In this document: positions 52,822-61,900 of the stretch, one piece after another
Layout of the letters: each line of letters begins with the position of its first letter
Numbering within the stretch: position 1 is the first letter of the stretch
DNA from: G958295645 sp965242735
Lineage (GTDB): Bacteria; Gemmatimonadota; Gemmatimonadetes; Longimicrobiales; Gaopeijiaceae
Direction of reading: 5' to 3'
Length of the DNA: 64,000 nucleotides
Assembly: GCA_965242735.1 (NCBI GenBank)
Contig: OZ251497.1
Location: 3,268,893 to 3,332,892 of the forward strand
Notes under the pieces: generated by a model
The model's database searches: none
What the model was told of the DNA's origin: nothing
The model's input: the letters and a program-made list of their open reading frames with translations, nothing else
Program-made: the position numbers and the translations under genes

Positions 52822-54245
52822 TCACCATCGGCATCAGAACGCGGTTCGTGGCGGATGTCTTCGCCGCCACCGACGCTTCCGGCCGAGCCGAATGGCCGCC
52901 GCATCCCGCCCGGTTGATGTACGCCGCCGTGGACGCGGCCGGAGCCGACGCATCCGAACCGGAGGACCGCGCGCTGCGATGGCTCGCCAAGCAACCGGCT
53001 CCGTCGATCTCCTGCCCCAAACCCTTCGTCCGGGCCGCAGAACCCAAACCCTACATGCCCTACGTTCCGAAGCGGCTCAAGGAGCCCTACGTTCCGAAGC
53101 GGTTCAAGGGCCTGAAGCCGCCACTAACCAACGATCGGCCATTCCCCGAAGTCGTGTTACCCAACGGTCAGGAAGATGTTGTCTTCGGCTTCGACGGGTC
53201 GGAAGCTCCGGTCGCTGACCTTGACCGGCTGCTTGCCAGAGTGCGGCGCCTGGGCACCCATCGCAGTCCCTGCGTCGTGGACCTCGTGCCAACAATTCCG
53301 CGACCCGCATGGGTTCCCAAGCCCCGCCACGTTCCCGACAACCACCCCGAGGTCTGTTGGCTTCGCTGGGGCTACGAAGGCATCGTCGACGATCTGCGAC
53401 AGGAATGGCGGAAGCGTTGCGAACGGGGCCGTCTGCAGGCGGAGCTCGCGCGCGAACCTATGAGGGCCAGCCAAGTTGCTTACGTGCCCGCGAAGCACGC
53501 TCGAGAGTCGCAACGCCGAGAAGGGGCCGTCGTGACCTTTCGTCTGGTCGGCGACCGCTTCTTCGCGCACGACGCCGTCCATGTCGTCACGGCCGCCCGC
53601 GTCGCTCTGAACGAGACGACGGGCGGTGCGCTCCCAAGCGTTCACGGTCACGGCCCGGACGGGCGGCCGGCCAAGGACGAACCGCGCGTCGGCGTGATTC
53701 CGTTGATCGACGCCGGATACGAGTGGTCCGACGGACGCGTCATCGGCGTCGGCTTCGTGCTCCCGCCCGCCCTCGAGTACGACACCCACGTTCTGCGAGG
53801 CCTGGAAGCGCTTCGCGGGCGCCCGATCCGCGTGCCGAGGCGCTCGGCCGCGCTTGAAGAGCCGGACGACGCATGGGCGCTGAACCCCGAGAGGTGGACC
53901 CGTCCCAGTCGGCGATGGGCTACGGTGACCCCGATCGTGAACAACGGCTTCCCGGGTGGGGGCGGCTCCCGCCGTCGCCCCTCCGGAAGCGGCAAGGTGG
54001 CGAAGAAGGTCGGGAAGATGTTGAGGCAGGCGGCGCCAGCTGCCAGCGGGAGCTTTGAGGTGTCGCCAGAACCGGTGATGTGCGGATTGTCTCCGTCCCG
54101 GGAGTTCACCGCCCCCGAGCATCGCCGATGGTCGTGGCGGAGCCACTTGCAGGTCGTCTTTGACGAGCCGATTGTCGGTCCGCTCCTCGTCGGCCCCGGA
54201 CGATGGCAAGGCTGGGGAGTGCTAGCCCCGGTACCGAAATCGTGA
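52818..54245 (+). CDS. csb2: Type I-G CRISPR Csb2 (Cas5-Cas6-like) protein
   Basis: A 475-residue Csb2 protein, thought to combine Cas5-like cap and Cas6-like processing roles in type I-G. It begins with ITIGIRTRFVADVFAATD, followed by WPPHPARLMYAAVDAA, the usual Csb2 opening, and shows VFGFDGSEAP and a glycine-rich HLQVVFDEPIVGPLLVGPGRWQGWG end, the ferredoxin-like G-loop. Start and stop overlap csb1 and cas3 (ATGA and GTGA). Apparently intact. Confidence 0.88.
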   Translation: MITIGIRTRFVADVFAATDASGRAEWPPHPARLMYAAVDAAGADASEPEDRALRWLAKQPAPSISCPKPFVRAAEPKPYMPYVPKRLKEPYVPKRFKGLKPPLTNDRPFPEVVLPNGQEDVVFGFDGSEAPVADLDRLLARVRRLGTHRSPCVVDLVPTIPRPAWVPKPRHVPDNHPEVCWLRWGYEGIVDDLRQEWRKRCERGRLQAELAREPMRASQVAYVPAKHARESQRREGAVVTFRLVGDRFFAHDAVHVVTAARVALNETTGGALPSVHGHGPDGRPAKDEPRVGVIPLIDAGYEWSDGRVIGVGFVLPPALEYDTHVLRGLEALRGRPIRVPRRSAALEEPDDAWALNPERWTRPSRRWATVTPIVNNGFPGGGGSRRRPSGSGKVAKKVGKMLRQAAPAASGSFEVSPEPVMCGLSPSREFTAPEHRRWSWRSHLQVVFDEPIVGPLLVGPGRWQGWGVLAPVPKS

Positions 54246-56725
54246 GCAGCGAATCCGACTACCAGGAGGTCGTCCGCGCCGTCTTCGCCGCGATGCACGG
54301 AACCCCGCCCTACGCTTGGCAGGAGAGAATGGCTCTGCGGCTGCTACGTCGCGATCTGCCCAAGAGGGTTCGCCTTCCGACAGGCTCGGGCAAGAGCAGC
54401 ATCGCCATTCTGGCATTGGTGGCCAGAGCCTACGAACCGTCGCTTCCGCGGCGCATCTGGTTCGTCGTGGACCGCCAAGTCGTCGTGCACCAAGCCTCCG
54501 AGTCCGCTCGCAAGTTCCTGGAACTGCTGAACAACGCCGAGAGCGGCGCGCTGGCCAACCTCCGCGATCGTCTGAAGGCGATTGGTGGCACGGACGAACC
54601 GTTCCTGGTCTCGGAGTTGCGCGGCGGCATACCACCCGAACAAGCATGGCGTGAGAACTTGCTGGTGCCACAGATCATCGTGTCCACCGTGAATCAGCAC
54701 GGATCGCGGATCATGCTGCGAGGCTATCGCTCCAGAGCCCGCAGCCGTCCAGTCGAAACGGCATTCGCCGAACGCGATTCGCTCGTGATCCTGGACGAAG
54801 CACACATATCCAGCGTCTACGCGGCCACGCTGCGCGCGGCCAAGGCCCGGTTGGACGCCGAGCCGGGAGCCGCGACAGGGCCGGCGAGTCTGGAAATGCT
54901 GGAAATGTCGGCCACGCTGGACGACTCCGACTTCGAGGACGACGGCACATGTCCAGGGCTGGCGTCTCTTGCGAGCGTCAAGAAGACCGTGGTCAAGAGG
55001 GTGTCCAAACCCAAGTTCGAACGAGACCCGGCGCACGTGGTCGACCAGCTCAAGGCGACCCGGGTGATCGTGGTCTGCAATACGGTGCGCGATGCATTGA
55101 CCGTCTACGACAAGCTGCGCCGACAACGGCAGAACACGACGCACCTGCTGACCGGGCGCATGCGCGGCATCGACAAGACGCAGAAGCTGAAAGACGTGCA
55201 AGCCGTGTTCGGTGCCGTCGAGCCGACAGAACGCCATGTTCTCGTCGCCACGCAAGCCATCGAGGTCGGAGCCGACTTCACCTGCAACGCCATGGTGTCG
55301 TATGCGGCTCCGTCCGACATCATGGCGCAGCGATGCGGCAGGCTCGCTCGCAGGGTCGGCGACGGCCCCGGCAAGCTGGTGATCGTGACGGGAGGCACGT
55401 GGTACGACAAGTTGTCGAAGGACAAGCCCGCGACCACCACGATCAAGCTGCTGCCCGTCGCGGCCGACGTCTCGACGGCCGCATGGCAATCGGACCAATG
55501 GACTTCCGAGACCAGAATGCCTCGGCCGCGTGCGCCCCTGATGCTGCCCTCCGACTGGGAGGCGCTCGAGCTCACCAACCCGGAAGCGAAATGGAGCCCC
55601 TCGCCGGAAGTGTATCTCCACGGAGAGCGCGAGGAAGAGCCGCGCGTCGCCGTTGCATGGCGCCGAGACGCCAAAGACGCGATCGCCGGCGGACTCGCCC
55701 AGTACCTGAAGGCCTGCCCATTTGTTGCCGCCGAGTGCGCCGAAGTCCCGGTTTCGGAAGTTCGACCGTGGCTGAAGAGCTTGCAGGACGATCTGTGGAC
55801 AGCGGTCGAGGGCCGCGACATCGTATCCGTCGTCTCCTGGGACCAAGTAGGGCCACAGCATACCGTGCTGGTCGACTCCGTTGCCGGCGGCCTTCGCGAT
55901 GGCACGTTCGATCGTGGCACGCGCGGCCAGATCGACGATGTGGACGACGTGTGGGAAACGGCCTACTCGGCCGCGATCGGCCGGCCCGTCGTCAGAATCC
56001 GCAGGCGGTTGCGAGAAGAGGATCGCCAAAGGATTCGCCGCATAGTCGTCGAACGCGACAACGGCTTCCAACCCGGCAGTCTCGAGCTCGTCGAGCTCGG
56101 GAACGATGAGCCGAATAGGGGCTTCTGGCTGGCCAAGGCTGCTCGCGGCTCCGAACTGTCCGGCGACGCCGAGCCCCCGCTCTTGATTGAACACGCTACC
56201 GCAGTGGAAGACCGAGCGCGTCGCATCTGCCGTGCGTTGGCCATGCCCGACGACCTGACGAGATCGTTGTGTCTCGCCGCGCGCCACCACGACGACGGAA
56301 AGCACGACATCCGGTTCCAGACGATGTTGAGAGGCGACGACCGACTGCTGGCCGCTGTTGGACCGCCGATCGCACGCTCCACGCCCAAGCATCGCAACGT
56401 CAGGCGTCCCTATCCGTCGGGCAAGCGCCACGAATTCGCTTCGGCCGCAAAGCTGCCGCACAAGGCCGACAAGCTCGCCGTGCATCTCATCATGGCCCAC
56501 CATGGCCACGCGCGCGCCGGCGCAATCGAGCCGGACACGGAACCGGCCAACCCTTCAAGCACGTTCGCTTCCGCCGCCGACTTGGAACTGGTCAAGGCGG
56601 AACAGCCTCAACGCTTCGCCGAACTGCTCGTGCACCACGGCGGCGGGTTGCTCCGGCTGCTGGAAGCCATACTGGTCACGGCCGATCGCCAGATTGCCGC
56701 CGAGGAGGACGAGAGATGGAGATGA
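54242..56725 (+). CDS. cas3: Type I-G Cas3 helicase-nuclease with C-terminal HD domain
   Basis: An 827-residue Cas3 with the type I-G order: helicase first, HD nuclease last. Walker A is RLPTGSGKSSIAI (about residue 42), the DEAH box SLVILDEAHIS near 182, motif VI-like SDIMAQRCGRLARR near 365. The HD nuclease motif is AARHHDDGKHDIRFQ near 680, with further metal ligands in MAHHGHARA near 755. Recruited by the Cas7-crRNA complex, it unwinds and shreds target DNA. GTG at 54242 overlaps the csb2 stop. All key residues are present. Confidence 0.9.
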   Translation: MSSESDYQEVVRAVFAAMHGTPPYAWQERMALRLLRRDLPKRVRLPTGSGKSSIAILALVARAYEPSLPRRIWFVVDRQVVVHQASESARKFLELLNNAESGALANLRDRLKAIGGTDEPFLVSELRGGIPPEQAWRENLLVPQIIVSTVNQHGSRIMLRGYRSRARSRPVETAFAERDSLVILDEAHISSVYAATLRAAKARLDAEPGAATGPASLEMLEMSATLDDSDFEDDGTCPGLASLASVKKTVVKRVSKPKFERDPAHVVDQLKATRVIVVCNTVRDALTVYDKLRRQRQNTTHLLTGRMRGIDKTQKLKDVQAVFGAVEPTERHVLVATQAIEVGADFTCNAMVSYAAPSDIMAQRCGRLARRVGDGPGKLVIVTGGTWYDKLSKDKPATTTIKLLPVAADVSTAAWQSDQWTSETRMPRPRAPLMLPSDWEALELTNPEAKWSPSPEVYLHGEREEEPRVAVAWRRDAKDAIAGGLAQYLKACPFVAAECAEVPVSEVRPWLKSLQDDLWTAVEGRDIVSVVSWDQVGPQHTVLVDSVAGGLRDGTFDRGTRGQIDDVDDVWETAYSAAIGRPVVRIRRRLREEDRQRIRRIVVERDNGFQPGSLELVELGNDEPNRGFWLAKAARGSELSGDAEPPLLIEHATAVEDRARRICRALAMPDDLTRSLCLAARHHDDGKHDIRFQTMLRGDDRLLAAVGPPIARSTPKHRNVRRPYPSGKRHEFASAAKLPHKADKLAVHLIMAHHGHARAGAIEPDTEPANPSSTFASAADLELVKAEQPQRFAELLVHHGGGLLRLLEAILVTADRQIAAEEDERWR

Positions 56726-57519
56726 CGAGAACGAGCCTTGACGGCACGTGCCCCATGCACTTCATGGCGGCCGCCGGGCTCCTGCGACTTGCCTCCCCGC
56801 ACAGCCGGGGTGCTTGGGGAGAAGACAAGCGACTGCGCATCTCGGCAGGCATCGAAGACGCTGTGGCTGAGCAGCTGATCAACGAAGGCACTCAGCTCGA
56901 CGATTGGAGAAAGGCTGTGGAGAACGCGAACCAGGACCGCCCGAAAAAGAAGAGAAGCAACGTGTCGCGATCGACGCTGCAGCTAGCCAAACAGGATGCG
57001 CATTTCCTGGACGCGGCACCGCCGTCGATGATCGCGCTCCAGCATCCGTCGTGGATCGATAGCGACAAGCTCCGGCAGTCGCACTGGGTGTTCACCGCTG
57101 GGAACCAAGAGTTTCTGCCCACGATCGCACGCGCCATGTCCTCCGCCACACCGGACGGCATTAGGGCGCTCCTAAGCGGCATTGACCAGCCTAAAAAAGG
57201 AGCCGCGATCTGGGACTACGAACGCCAAACGCTGGCCCGTGCCCGCAGTACGAACGACTCTGCCAAGTGGCGGCGTCCGCTGTTGGACGCTCTGGCCTTT
57301 GCCGGCCTTCCGACCTGGCCGATACACGTGCCCGGCGGTCCCGCAGGGTGGACGCGACACCAGCGAGATTGGTGGTTCGAGTGGGTGTTGTGGCGTGGCG
57401 TGCTTCCATACGCCGCCACCGCGCTGTGCATCAAGAGCCTTGTCGGCGAACGATGGGCTGCCCGCCGCGCCCGGCCAAAGGGGTACTATCGGTACTTCAG
57501 TCACTCCCGCCTGGCCTGA
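56716..57519 (+). CDS. Putative Cas8-like subunit of the type I-G effector
   Basis: A 267-residue protein following cas3 with overlap; starts at 56716 or at the ATG 56722 are both possible. The opening SLDGTCPMHFMAAAGLLRLAS resembles the start of Cas8g/Csx17-like and Csb3-like subunits (L-x-G-x-x-P ... LGLLRL). The remainder has tryptophan-rich helical segments (WWFEWVLWRGVLPYAA) and no known motif. Such subunits contact the PAM and recruit Cas3. It is shorter than Csx17 (~600 or more), so it may be a compact form; the assignment is by position and N-terminal likeness. Confidence 0.6.
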   Translation: MEMTRTSLDGTCPMHFMAAAGLLRLASPHSRGAWGEDKRLRISAGIEDAVAEQLINEGTQLDDWRKAVENANQDRPKKKRSNVSRSTLQLAKQDAHFLDAAPPSMIALQHPSWIDSDKLRQSHWVFTAGNQEFLPTIARAMSSATPDGIRALLSGIDQPKKGAAIWDYERQTLARARSTNDSAKWRRPLLDALAFAGLPTWPIHVPGGPAGWTRHQRDWWFEWVLWRGVLPYAATALCIKSLVGERWAARRARPKGYYRYFSHSRLA

Positions 57520-57654
57520 CTCGCTGGACTGGTTTCCCGGTACCGCGGCATTTGACAATCAAGGTTTCGTCCCAAGACCGTCACCCGCGCCGAAGGCGGA
57601 GCGGTCGAAAACCAACGCATAAGTCGGCATGAGATATTGACTTATGTGATGGCC
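57520..57654 (+). promoter_or_regulatory. CRISPR leader with an 8-base perfect inverted repeat
   Basis: The 135 bases between the last cas gene and the first repeat are AT-richer near the array. CATAAGTC (57618-57625) and GACTTATG (57639-57646) form a perfect inverted repeat with a 13-base spacer, ending eight bases before repeat 1. A TTGACT (57637-57642) overlaps its right arm and could be a -35 element. Perfect repeats lie at this end and degenerate ones at the other, which marks this as the leader. Confidence 0.6.
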
Positions 57655-58741
57655 GTGGATTCCCCGGCCCAGCCGGGGGTTAACTGAAGCGCGGGCTGCG
57701 CGACCGCCTGCGTCGCGGCGGCCAAGGTGGATTCCCCGGCCCAGCCGGGGGTTAACTGAAGCAGCGCATCAGAGCCAACGCGGCCGCGATCCAGACCGGC
57801 GTGGATTCCCCGGCCCAGCCGGGGGTTAACTGAAGCGCGCGCCGGAGCGCGGGCAACTTCGACGTGTTGGCGGTGGATTCCCCGGCCCAGCCGGGGGTTA
57901 ACTGAAGCGACCGGTCCGAGGACCTGCGCGCGAGGCCGCCGGTGTGGATTCCCCGGCCCAGCCGGGGGTTAACTGAAGCGCGTAGCGGACGATCGTGTGC
58001 GCGCGCGGCGGGAACAGTGGATTCCCCGGCCCAGCCGGGGGTTAACTGAAGCGTGCCGCGCCTCGCCGGCCGGCCCGAAGGCCAAGCAGGCGTGGATTCC
58101 CCGGCCCAGCCGGGGGTTAACTGAAGCAGCCTGGCCTGGACGACGGCCGTCTGCCTTGCCGCCGTGGATTCCCCGGCCCAGCCGGGGGTTAACTGAAGCA
58201 TCTCGATTGCCAGGATTTCCATGGCCGGGAGCTTGCCGGTGGATTCCCCGGCCCAGCCGGGGGTTAACTGAAGCGCGCACTCGCTGTCGGCGCCGAACGT
58301 GTTGTATGGCGTGGATTCCCCGGCCCAGCCGGGGGTTAACTGAAGCAAGCCCGCGACGAGATTGTCGCAGACCGCCGTGTCCGTGGATTCCCCGGCCCAG
58401 CCGGGGGTTAACTGAAGCGGGTAGCTCATGACTCCGACCGGACTGGTCCACTCCCGGTGGATTCCCCGGCCCAGCCGGGGGTTAACTGAAGCGGACCTCA
58501 GCGCGTCGCTGCGGGTTCGGCACTGCGCGTGGATTCCCCGGCCCAGCCGGGGTTAACTGAAGCGGATTCCCCGCCCAGCCGGGGGTCAACTGAAGCCCGC
58601 CGGCGAAGGCGCCGCCGTAGAGAATGTTGGGCGTGGATTCCCCGGCCCAGCCGGGGGTCAACTGAAGGGTGAAGACCGGCACTCCGTGCTCGCCGGTGCT
58701 CAGAGGTGGATTCCCCGACCGCCCAACCAGCGGAACCCCAC
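57655..58741 (+). CRISPR. Type I-G CRISPR array, ~16 repeats, decaying at the distal end
   Basis: Repeat unit of 36 bases, first copy 57655-57690, with the palindromic core CCCCGGCCCAGCCGGGG (7-base stem, 3-base loop) and the end GTTAACTGAAGC. Repeats 2-12 begin at 57727, 57801, 57873, 57944, 58017, 58092, 58164, 58239, 58311, 58383 and 58457 and are identical. Spacers are 35-39 bases. Repeat 13 (58529) lacks one G. Repeat 14 (58564-58596) abuts it with no spacer and lacks its first three bases and one C. Repeat 15 (58633) has GTCAAC and a changed last base. Repeat 16 (58706) is strongly mutated, and a last remnant begins at 58752. All spacers differ. Confidence 0.95.
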
Positions 58742-58762
58742 GCGGCCGACGGTGGATTCCCA

Positions 58763-59340
58763 GGACAGCGGAGCAAGTTCCTGGGCCAGGACAACTACGC
58801 CAGCGATTTGTAGGGTCTGCCGTAAGAACGCACGGTCGTAACAGCGTGATCCTACGGCCACGACGACATGGCCTGCGCAGGGGACAGATCGGCGTCCGAG
58901 TCTGGACATCGTGACGGACATTTCAGGGGGTAGAAATCCGCGCATGACTCCGCCCGGCTCGCTCCGGCGAACGCCAGCGGAGTCCGAGCCGCGTGGGGGG
59001 AAGGCCTTGCCCGGCCGCCCCGAAGACGTCGTCGTCGCGTTCTCCTGCCTTGCCCGCACCCGTTCGTCACCGGCGAAGTCATGGCGTACGACGGAGGCCG
59101 GCCGGCACGCCCATGGCACTTCCCGGCGCTCCTTTCTTGCCGCCTCCCGCCGGGATGGGCACCAAGAGAGTTGCGAGAAGTCGCGTCGCGCGTCATGATG
59201 GAGGCTCGACCGCCCGACGGACACCCCAAGAACCGTCGCCGCCGTTGCCAACAGACGGCGGGCGCCCGGTCGTCGCGCGACGGGCACTCGCACGCACGGA
59301 TCATCAAGAGTCCGGCGGGTCGGCGTGCGCCGTGCGGCCC
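58763..59340 (+). other. Interval after the array with a decayed copy of the SDR 3' end
   Basis: Positions 58763-58965 hold nothing recognised. From about 58965 to 59162 the sequence is a diverged copy of 61535-61740, the last ~55 codons of the SDR gene plus ~50 bases beyond its stop. Blocks such as CGCCCCGAAGACGTCGTC and TTCGTCACCGGCGAAGTC are identical, but small indels break the frame. From 59163 to 59340 no gene is seen. Confidence 0.75.
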
Positions 59341-60951
59341 GTGGCGCGGCGGGCACTTGAGCTTTGCAACGAGCAGACGTCCAGGAGAAGAGCCACGATC
59401 GACAAGCAACTGAGAGCCATCTGGCCTCGCCTTCAGGCCAAGAAGCGCCAGATGCCGCACTTCCTCTCGGAAATTGCCCTCACCGGGATTCGCGGGATGG
59501 ACGGCCTGCGCGTGATCTTCGACTACCCCGTCAGCGTCATCGCCGGCGGCAACACCAGCGGCAAGTCCACAGTCGTGTCTGCGGCGGCATGCGCCTACAA
59601 GGTGCCCAAGGCGAGGAGCGTCAAGGACTTCGTGCCTTCCACGCTGTTTCCCGATTATCGCGCGAAGGCCGGCGCCCGCCAGGACGAACGGAGCGAAGTC
59701 GTCATGGACTTCGAGTACTCCACGCCTCGAGGCAGGCTCTCCATGCGCTGGCGGCGGTCGAAGAGCTGGAACCGGAGCTTCTTCGGCAGGAAGAACGCCG
59801 AACAACCGAAGCGATCCGTCTACTTGCGGACGCTGGCCAACCTGACCAATCCGTCCGAGGTCCGAGGCGTCCTGGGCATGTCGCATCTGCGGGTCCCGCC
59901 GGACGAGATCGTCCTCACGCCCTGGGAGCGGGATTTCGCGCAGCGCATGGTCCCGTTTCGGTACACCGAGGTCGTAAATCTTTCCAGCGACCGCAAGAGC
60001 TTGCTCTTCGCCGTGCAGGAAAGCGGAGCGAAGTATTCCGAATTGCACATGGCCGCGGGAGAACGCTCCATCCTTCGATTGGCGCAAGAAATTGCGAACC
60101 TGAAGGACGGCTTGATTCTCATAGATGAAGTCGAGGCGGGGTTGCATCCTTGGGTACAGCAGTTGCTGATGCTGCAACTCCAAAAGCTGGCGTTGCGGAA
60201 CAGTCTGCAGATCATCGTGACGTCGCACAGCCCTGTCGTGCTGAACGCAGTCCCGGAGACAGGGCGCATCTTCTTGGAGCGCGACGAAGGAGGCCGCGTG
60301 TCCGTCGTGCCCGCCTATCGAGACGTCGTGCAGAGCGCGCTCTACGGCCAGACCGCGCATACGCTCAACGTGCTGTGCGAAGACAAAGCCGCCGAGGCGA
60401 TCTTGCGGGGCGTGTTCGACAAGATCGCTTCGCAGGAGGGGCTCAATCGGGAATCGATCAAGATTGGTCGAGACACGGGAGCCAGCGAATTCCCCGGCCA
60501 TGCAAGCGCTTTGCGGAAGTTCGGCCAGATCGAGAACGTGATCTTCGTCCTCGACGGGGACAGGAGAGGCGAAGGCGACGAGCAAGCCATCCATCGCGCG
60601 GCCGACCGGGACGTCCCGGTCTTCTTTTTGCCGGGCAGCGGCGGTCCCGAAGCCTGGATCTGGGAACAACTGCAAGAGAAAGCCGACCAAGTCGCCGCCG
60701 CATTCGGCGTCGACGCCAACGAGTTCTTGCGGAAGACGAGACGCATCGACTCTGCTTTCGCGGGCACCGCAGGCCGGCCCGCCGAGATTGCCAAGTACAA
60801 GATGGAGCAGCTGGCCGAGTTCCTCGATCGCACCGTCGCCGATCTCTGCCGCGACGCAATCGCCATCGAAGCAGCGCGCAAGGAGAGCGAGATTCAGCCG
60901 TTGATCACGGACTTGCGGGATGCCGTCCACCGCTGGCGGACGGAACTCTGA
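59341..60951 (+). CDS. OLD-like ATPase with C-terminal TOPRIM-like domain
   Basis: A ~536-residue protein. Walker A is VIAGGNTSGKSTVVSA, the signature region HMAAGERSILRLAQEIA, Walker B GLILIDEVEAGLHPWVQQ, and the H-loop IIVTSHSPVVLNAV. A TOPRIM-like part shows LNVLCEDKAAEAILRG and VIFVLDGDRRGEGDEQ. The start is uncertain: GTG 59341 keeps the helical AIWPRLQAKKRQMPHFL segment I associate with this group; ATG 59452 would drop it. It differs in sequence from the OLD gene at 49789, so it is not a recent duplicate. It is bracketed by copies of the SDR 3' end, and its stop overlaps the SDR frame. Confidence 0.8.
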   Translation: MARRALELCNEQTSRRRATIDKQLRAIWPRLQAKKRQMPHFLSEIALTGIRGMDGLRVIFDYPVSVIAGGNTSGKSTVVSAAACAYKVPKARSVKDFVPSTLFPDYRAKAGARQDERSEVVMDFEYSTPRGRLSMRWRRSKSWNRSFFGRKNAEQPKRSVYLRTLANLTNPSEVRGVLGMSHLRVPPDEIVLTPWERDFAQRMVPFRYTEVVNLSSDRKSLLFAVQESGAKYSELHMAAGERSILRLAQEIANLKDGLILIDEVEAGLHPWVQQLLMLQLQKLALRNSLQIIVTSHSPVVLNAVPETGRIFLERDEGGRVSVVPAYRDVVQSALYGQTAHTLNVLCEDKAAEAILRGVFDKIASQEGLNRESIKIGRDTGASEFPGHASALRKFGQIENVIFVLDGDRRGEGDEQAIHRAADRDVPVFFLPGSGGPEAWIWEQLQEKADQVAAAFGVDANEFLRKTRRIDSAFAGTAGRPAEIAKYKMEQLAEFLDRTVADLCRDAIAIEAARKESEIQPLITDLRDAVHRWRTEL

Positions 60952-61694
60952 CAACCGCGGCTTCAAGAGACGAGCGCAAAGTCGCCCTGATCACCGGCGG
61001 CGCTACCCGCGTCGGCCGTGCCGTGGCCCTGGGGTTGGCCGAGGCGGGCTACGACATCGCGATCAGCTGCTGGTCCTCCGTCGCCGAGGCCCGCGAAGTC
61101 GAAGCGCGCGCCGAAGCCATGGGACGCCGTTGCCTGACCGTTCGAGCCGACCTGTCGAACGCCGACGGCCCGGCCAAGGTGGCCCGCGCGGTGACCGCCG
61201 AGTTCGGCGCCCTGAATCTGCTCGTCAACTCGGCCTCTTCGTTCGAGGCGGCCGACCTCCTCGCGGTGACCTGCGACGAATGGGACGCGGTCATGGCGTT
61301 GAACCTCCGAGCGCCCTTCCTGCTCGTGCGCGACGCCGCCCCTCTGCTGCGGCAAGCCGGCGGCTCCGTCGTCAACATCGTGGACTTGTCGGCCTTTCAG
61401 GCCTGGGTCGGCCATCCGCATCACTCCGTCTCGAAGGCGGCGCTCCTCCACCTCACCAAGGTGATGGCCGCCGCCCTCGCCCCCCGCATCCGCGTCAACG
61501 CCGTAGCCCCCGGTCACGTGCTCGCGCCGGCGGACGCCAGCGCGGCGGAGTCCGAGGCCGCGCGGCGGAAGGCCCTGCTGGACCGCCCCGGGCGCCCCGA
61601 AGACGTCGTCCGCGCCGTGCTCTACCTTGCCCGCGCCCCGTTCGTCACCGGCGAAGTCCTGGTGTGCGACGGCGGCCGGCTGGCACGCCCATAG
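60948..61694 (+). CDS. Short-chain dehydrogenase/reductase, pteridine-reductase-like
   Basis: A ~248-residue SDR. The NADP-binding motif is ITGGATRVGRAVALGLA, the structural NSAS motif reads LVNSASSFEAAD, and the catalytic helix HHSVSKAALLHLTK has histidine where the usual YxxxK tyrosine would be; I recall this substitution in some FolM/pteridine-reductase-like proteins. The C-terminus RPGRPEDVVRAVLYLA is typical. There is no ATG, GTG or TTG near the N-terminus: the frame can only begin with CTG at 60948, overlapping the OLD stop, or inside that gene. The native start was probably removed when the OLD gene arrived. Confidence 0.78.
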   Translation: MTTAASRDERKVALITGGATRVGRAVALGLAEAGYDIAISCWSSVAEAREVEARAEAMGRRCLTVRADLSNADGPAKVARAVTAEFGALNLLVNSASSFEAADLLAVTCDEWDAVMALNLRAPFLLVRDAAPLLRQAGGSVVNIVDLSAFQAWVGHPHHSVSKAALLHLTKVMAAALAPRIRVNAVAPGHVLAPADASAAESEAARRKALLDRPGRPEDVVRAVLYLARAPFVTGEVLVCDGGRLARP

Positions 61695-61900
61695 CGTTCC
61701 CGGCACCGTGTTCGCGCCGCCTCCCGCCGGGCTGGGCGCGCCGGTGGACGCCGCAACCGGAGCGGCCCGGCGGGTTATATTTCGTCAGCCGACCCGCTCG
61801 GCCGTGTCTCGCCTGATGGGCCGGGAGGAGGTCTGTCCCTCGCCCGCCCCCTCTGGCCGCTCCGATTCCACGCATCCCACCACATCAAGCGAAGCGACAA

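Noticed and set aside
57752..58451. Proteins made of tandem QLTPGWAGEST or SVNPRLGRGIH units
   Set aside because: These are translations of the CRISPR repeats and spacers, not proteins.
58911..59198. Small gene starting MTDISGGRNPRM
   Set aside because: Most of its length is a frame-shifted translation of the decayed SDR 3'-end copy.
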